The translations under genes were made by a program, and so were the position numbers. The notes under the pieces were generated by a model, which was not told the DNA's origin, made no database searches, and saw only the letters and a program-made list of their open reading frames with translations. DNA of 7,602 nucleotides, from assembly GCA_023416315.1 (NCBI GenBank), contig JAEZIA010000298.1, positions 1 through 7,602 of the forward strand, in the 5' to 3' direction. This DNA is from Actinomycetes bacterium. Its GTDB lineage: Bacteria > Actinomycetota > Actinomycetes > Mycobacteriales > Mycobacteriaceae. Shown one piece after another: positions 5,543 through 7,602 of this stretch (positions are counted from its first letter, which is position 1; each line of letters begins with the position of its first letter).

Positions 5543-7111
5543 TCAGTTGACGCAGGGCACCGAGCCACCGTCGATCGGGGCGCCCTGGTCGGGTGTCGGC
5601 GTCACGCTCATTTCCGACCAGCTGCGGGTCGTCGATGTTGCGGTGCTGTCCTGTGGCGCAAGCTGCTCCAGCGGAAGGTCGTAACCGTCGCCGAGCACCA
5701 CCCGAACATGGTCGGCGGCGATCGAGCTGGTGGCCTGCGGGGCGTTCTCCACGCCGAGCAGACTGGCCACCGACTGCGCGTCGGTCTGTGCCCCGGCGCC
5801 GTAGGTGATCACCGTGTCGATCGGATCACCGGACTCGCGGTCGCGAACCTCGTTGACGGTGAAATCGTGCTTGCCGAGTAGCGCCGCAGCCTGTGCGGCC
5901 AGACCCGAGATGTCGCTGGCGTTGACGATGCTGATTTTCGTGTCCGGGTCGGGCGGCGGAAGTGGTTGTTGGACAGCGGCAGTGGTGACCGCTGCGGAGT
6001 CACCGCCGATGGCCCGCGCGATCTCGGCTCGAATCTTCGCCGGGTCGACGATGTTGACGTCTTGGCCGTTGATGTTGTCGTAGCGCACCACCGGAAGTGT
6101 GCGGAACTCGACGTCGCCGCCGGCCAGCGCAGCCATCCTGCGGAACTGATCTTCGCCCCACCCTTCGGACAGCACGATGTCCTGGCGCGCGACATCCATC
6201 AGTCGCTTGAACTTATCGAGGTCGGTGAACGATCCCGACTGCTGCAGCTGGTGGGTCACCGACAACAGGAACGCCTGCTGGCGATGGGTGCGGTCGAGGT
6301 CCCCGTTCTCCAGCCCGTGCCGCTGCCGGACGAACGCCAAAGCCTGCTCGGCGTTGAGGACTTGGCGGCCCGCCGGGAAGTCGGCGCCGGAATAGTCGTC
6401 ATGGACGGCATGGTTGAGGCACACCTCGACGCCGCCCAGACTGTCGGCGAGGTGATAGAAGCTGGCGAGATTCACCTCGGCGAAGTAGTCGATGGGCTGG
6501 CCGGTCAGATTGCGCACCGCGCGGATTGTGGCCTTGCGTCCCGCTTCGCGCCCGTCGTGCTCGAGTTCTTTGCGGTCCGAGACGCCCTCGTCGGCCAGTT
6601 TCTGTTCGGTTTGCGCCTTGGTCAGCCCGTACGCTTCTTTGATCTTGATGTGGCTGTAGCCCTTGATGCCGGTGACGGCCACGTAGTCATCGCGCGGTAT
6701 GGAGAACGCGACGACGCTGTCGTCGGCACTGATGTGCACCAGGATCAACGTGTTGGTGTTGTAGCCGCCGGAGTCGGAGTCGCCGGCGTGCAGCTTGTCG
6801 AGTAGTCCGTCGGGCAGGTCGTTGCCGTCCTGGTCCTTGCGGGAGTCCAGACCGATCAGCAGGATGTTCATCGCCCCGCCGCTGGATCGCGGCTCATCCG
6901 AGCCCAGCGCCTGGGAGACGGTGATGCCGCTGAGCAATCCGTGCGCCTGCGAGTAGGCCAGGCCGGTGGCCATCACGATCGCGACCGACAGCACGCCGAT
7001 CAAGGCTCGGGTCAGGCCCCGCATCGCCCGACGGCCGGTGTTCGACCGCCCTCGATGCCGGCCGCGACGGTTGCCCGTGGCGGCCGCTCGCGGGGGCGGC
7101 GACGGATCCAT
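5543..7111 (-). CDS. cpsA: LytR-CpsA-Psr (LCP) family cell-wall glycopolymer transferase, CpsA-like
   Basis: The protein has 522 residues. LCP proteins transfer lipid-linked glycopolymers to peptidoglycan; in mycobacteria they attach arabinogalactan. A basic cytoplasmic N-terminus (RRGRHRGRSNTGRR, 15-28) precedes one membrane segment (about 35-53, ALIGVLSVAIVMATGLAYS), so the rest lies outside the membrane. The LCP domain covers about 80-290: NILLIGLDSR with D89 and R91, VVAFSIPRDD with R140, IDYFAEVNLASF (207-218), LADSLGGVEVCL (221-232), FVRQRH with R262 and R264, and GDLDRTHRQQ with D271, R274 and R277. These are the conserved Asp/Arg residues that bind pyrophosphate and metal. A LytR_C domain follows (about 391-475, KISIVNAS...), then a Ser/Thr/Pro-rich tail. 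Length is close to M. tuberculosis Rv3484 (about 512, from memory). The start at ATG 7111 has only a weak ribosome site. Confidence 0.95.
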   Translation of the reverse strand: MDPSPPPRAAATGNRRGRHRGRSNTGRRAMRGLTRALIGVLSVAIVMATGLAYSQAHGLLSGITVSQALGSDEPRSSGGAMNILLIGLDSRKDQDGNDLPDGLLDKLHAGDSDSGGYNTNTLILVHISADDSVVAFSIPRDDYVAVTGIKGYSHIKIKEAYGLTKAQTEQKLADEGVSDRKELEHDGREAGRKATIRAVRNLTGQPIDYFAEVNLASFYHLADSLGGVEVCLNHAVHDDYSGADFPAGRQVLNAEQALAFVRQRHGLENGDLDRTHRQQAFLLSVTHQLQQSGSFTDLDKFKRLMDVARQDIVLSEGWGEDQFRRMAALAGGDVEFRTLPVVRYDNINGQDVNIVDPAKIRAEIARAIGGDSAAVTTAAVQQPLPPPDPDTKISIVNASDISGLAAQAAALLGKHDFTVNEVRDRESGDPIDTVITYGAGAQTDAQSVASLLGVENAPQATSSIAADHVRVVLGDGYDLPLEQLAPQDSTATSTTRSWSEMSVTPTPDQGAPIDGGSVPCVN

Positions 7112-7116
7112 GCTCG

Positions 7117-7122
7117 ACAGTA
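7117..7122 (-). promoter_or_regulatory. Possible -10 element immediately before cpsA
   Basis: The minus strand reads TACTGT, a TAnnnT hexamer ending 5 bases before the cpsA ATG. Transcription would then start at or next to the ATG, implying a leaderless or nearly leaderless message. The weak ribosome site fits this, but the hexamer is common enough to occur by chance. Confidence 0.25.
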
Positions 7123-7340
7123 TGCGGGGTTCTGCTGGCTGGGCCCCAGTTGACCAGGTGTCTGCGGGGTGATGCAGGTGGATACCCCCGGGCCGTACAG
7201 GTAACCGTCGGTGCAGATCAAAGCTTTGCGAGGCCGGTCGCGAGGGTCGTGGCGACAGGCCCCGCGCATGGCTGAATGGCGGTGCTTCTCACATGCGGAG
7301 TCACTGCGGCGAACTCCGTGAGGCCGCGCGTGCCGCACGC

Positions 7341-7346
7341 TATGCT
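7341..7346 (+). promoter_or_regulatory. Candidate -10 element of the CoxM-type operon
   Basis: TATGCT fits TAnnnT and overlaps the left arm of the 22-base palindrome. Transcription would start around 7352-7353, close to GTG 7353. No clear -35 is seen. Confidence 0.35.
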
Positions 7347-7363
7347 GAGCACGTGCTTAGCAT
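7342..7363 (+). promoter_or_regulatory. 22-base near-perfect palindrome, operator candidate for the CoxM-type operon
   Basis: The left arm ATGCTGAGCAC and right arm GTGCTTAGCAT are reverse complements except at one position (G7347/T7358). There is no spacer. It overlaps the candidate -10 and expected start of transcription and sits 21 bases before ATG 7385. Size, symmetry and placement are typical of sites for dimeric repressors such as TetR or GntR proteins. The regulator is not in the window. Confidence 0.6.
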
Positions 7364-7388
7364 GATGCGCTGCGGCGGACGCCGATGA
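7353..7388 (+). CDS. Possible 11-residue leader peptide overlapping the CoxM-type start
   Basis: GTG 7353 opens MLSMMRCGGRR and ends at TGA 7386-7388, overlapping the downstream ATG as ATGA. The GTG coincides with the expected transcription start, so it could be read leaderless. One Cys and two terminal Arg are notable, but an ORF this short can occur by chance. ATG 7362 or 7365 in the same frame are alternative starts. Confidence 0.25.
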   Translation: MLSMMRCGGRR

Positions 7389-7602
7389 AGCCCGCGCCCT
7401 TCGACTATCACCGGCCCGACAGTGTCGCGGCGGCGACCCAGATGCTTGCCGACTTCGGCGATGACGCCAAGTTGCTCGGCGGCGGACAGAGCCTGGTCCC
7501 GATGCTGTCCATGCGGCTGGCGTTCTTCGACAACCTGATCGACATCTCGCGTCTCGGGGAGCTCAAGGGTGTCGAGGTCAAGGGCGACGCCCTGTGGATC
7601 GG
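7385..7602 (+). CDS. FAD-binding (medium) subunit of a molybdenum hydroxylase, CoxM-like, N-terminal part
   Basis: The ATG 7385 frame is open to the window end (72 complete codons), so the 3' part is missing. It begins MKPAPFDYHRPDSV, the typical start of this family. It has the FAD-binding loop LLGGGQSL (30-37) followed by VPMLSMRLAFFDNLIDISRL (38-57), the (A/G)GGQSL...PMxxxRL pattern of the CO dehydrogenase/xanthine oxidase medium chain. Such subunits carry electrons between the iron-sulfur small subunit and a molybdopterin large subunit, whose genes normally follow. Annotation as CO dehydrogenase cannot be separated from related aromatic or aldehyde hydroxylases without the large subunit. 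The ribosome site is weak (GGCGGA, 5 bases away); coupling to the short upstream ORF is possible. Confidence 0.92.
   Translation, partial: MKPAPFDYHRPDSVAAATQMLADFGDDAKLLGGGQSLVPMLSMRLAFFDNLIDISRLGELKGVEVKGDALWI

Larger units (their letters stand above)
7112..7384. other. Divergent intergenic region between cpsA and the CoxM-type gene
   Basis: No complete gene is supported. On the minus strand, about 7127-7240 reads as a coding-like segment with G/C-ending codons and a C-x12-C pattern, but it has no credible start, signal peptide or stop of its own. The plus-strand end carries the palindrome at 7342-7363 and a possible leader peptide. CAAAGCTTTG (7219-7228) is a 10-base palindrome without other support. 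Confidence 0.6.

Noticed and set aside
5518..5568. Longer start for the beta-hydroxyacid dehydrogenase at 5568
   Set aside because: It overlaps the end of cpsA and adds 17 residues ahead of the first Rossmann strand, which should begin at the N-terminus in this family.
5966..6805. Plus-strand frame of 279 codons opposite cpsA
   Set aside because: It is antisense to a clear LCP gene, with no ribosome site or family motif; long antisense frames are expected at this GC content.
7219..7228. CAAAGCTTTG palindrome
   Set aside because: A ten-base palindrome with no nearby promoter element, repetition or other support.
1..7602. Search for CRISPR arrays, tRNA/rRNA genes, insertion sequences, attachment sites
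   Set aside because: No regularly spaced direct repeats, cloverleaf-like sequence, transposase-like protein or terminal inverted repeats were seen; the gene order looks like ordinary chromosomal mycobacterial sequence.

Overview
The window is GC-rich, with strong G/C preference at third codon positions, frequent GTG starts and short intergenic gaps. The trehalose-6-phosphate synthase and LCP-family proteins read as mycobacterial, so the source is most likely a Mycobacterium/Mycolicibacterium-type actinomycete. The order otsA, short-chain dehydrogenase, cpsA, with these relative strands, agrees with my memory of the M. tuberculosis Rv3490-Rv3489 / Rv3485c / Rv3484 neighbourhood. That comparison is from memory and was not searched.

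Layout. (1) 1-527, plus strand: the C-terminal part of a short-chain dehydrogenase (SDR), converging on otsA; one hairpin spans both stop codons. (2) 544-3405, minus strand: a tightly packed run of five genes. In transcription order these are three small secreted four-cysteine paralogues, an easily missed 54-residue protein, and otsA. Gaps are 50, 27, 31 and 3 bases, and hairpins lie at the ends of the three secreted genes. (3) 3406-3813: a 408-base divergent control region holding a probable minus-strand promoter and two inverted repeats near the plus-strand start. (4) 3814-4644, plus strand: a complete SDR whose 3' end overlaps the next gene tail to tail by 18 bases. (5) 4627-7111, minus strand: cpsA (LCP family, arabinogalactan attachment) followed 25 bases later by a beta-hydroxyacid dehydrogenase-like oxidoreductase. 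(6) 7112-7384: a divergent region with a 22-base near-perfect palindrome over a -10-like hexamer, and a possible cysteine-containing leader peptide. (7) 7385-7602, plus strand: the start of a CoxM-type FAD subunit of a molybdenum hydroxylase, cut by the window end.

How the parts relate. The clear functions are envelope and stress biology (trehalose synthesis by OtsA, cell-wall glycopolymer transfer by CpsA) mixed with NAD(P)-dependent oxidoreductases of unknown substrate. The least explained element is the three-paralogue family of small exported proteins. They share a C-x12-C ... PC-TG-x5/6-C pattern and a Ser-Pro C-terminal tail, and they are placed so that they may be co-transcribed with otsA. 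A possible degraded or unannotated relative of the C-x12-C pattern lies on the minus strand between cpsA and the CoxM gene.
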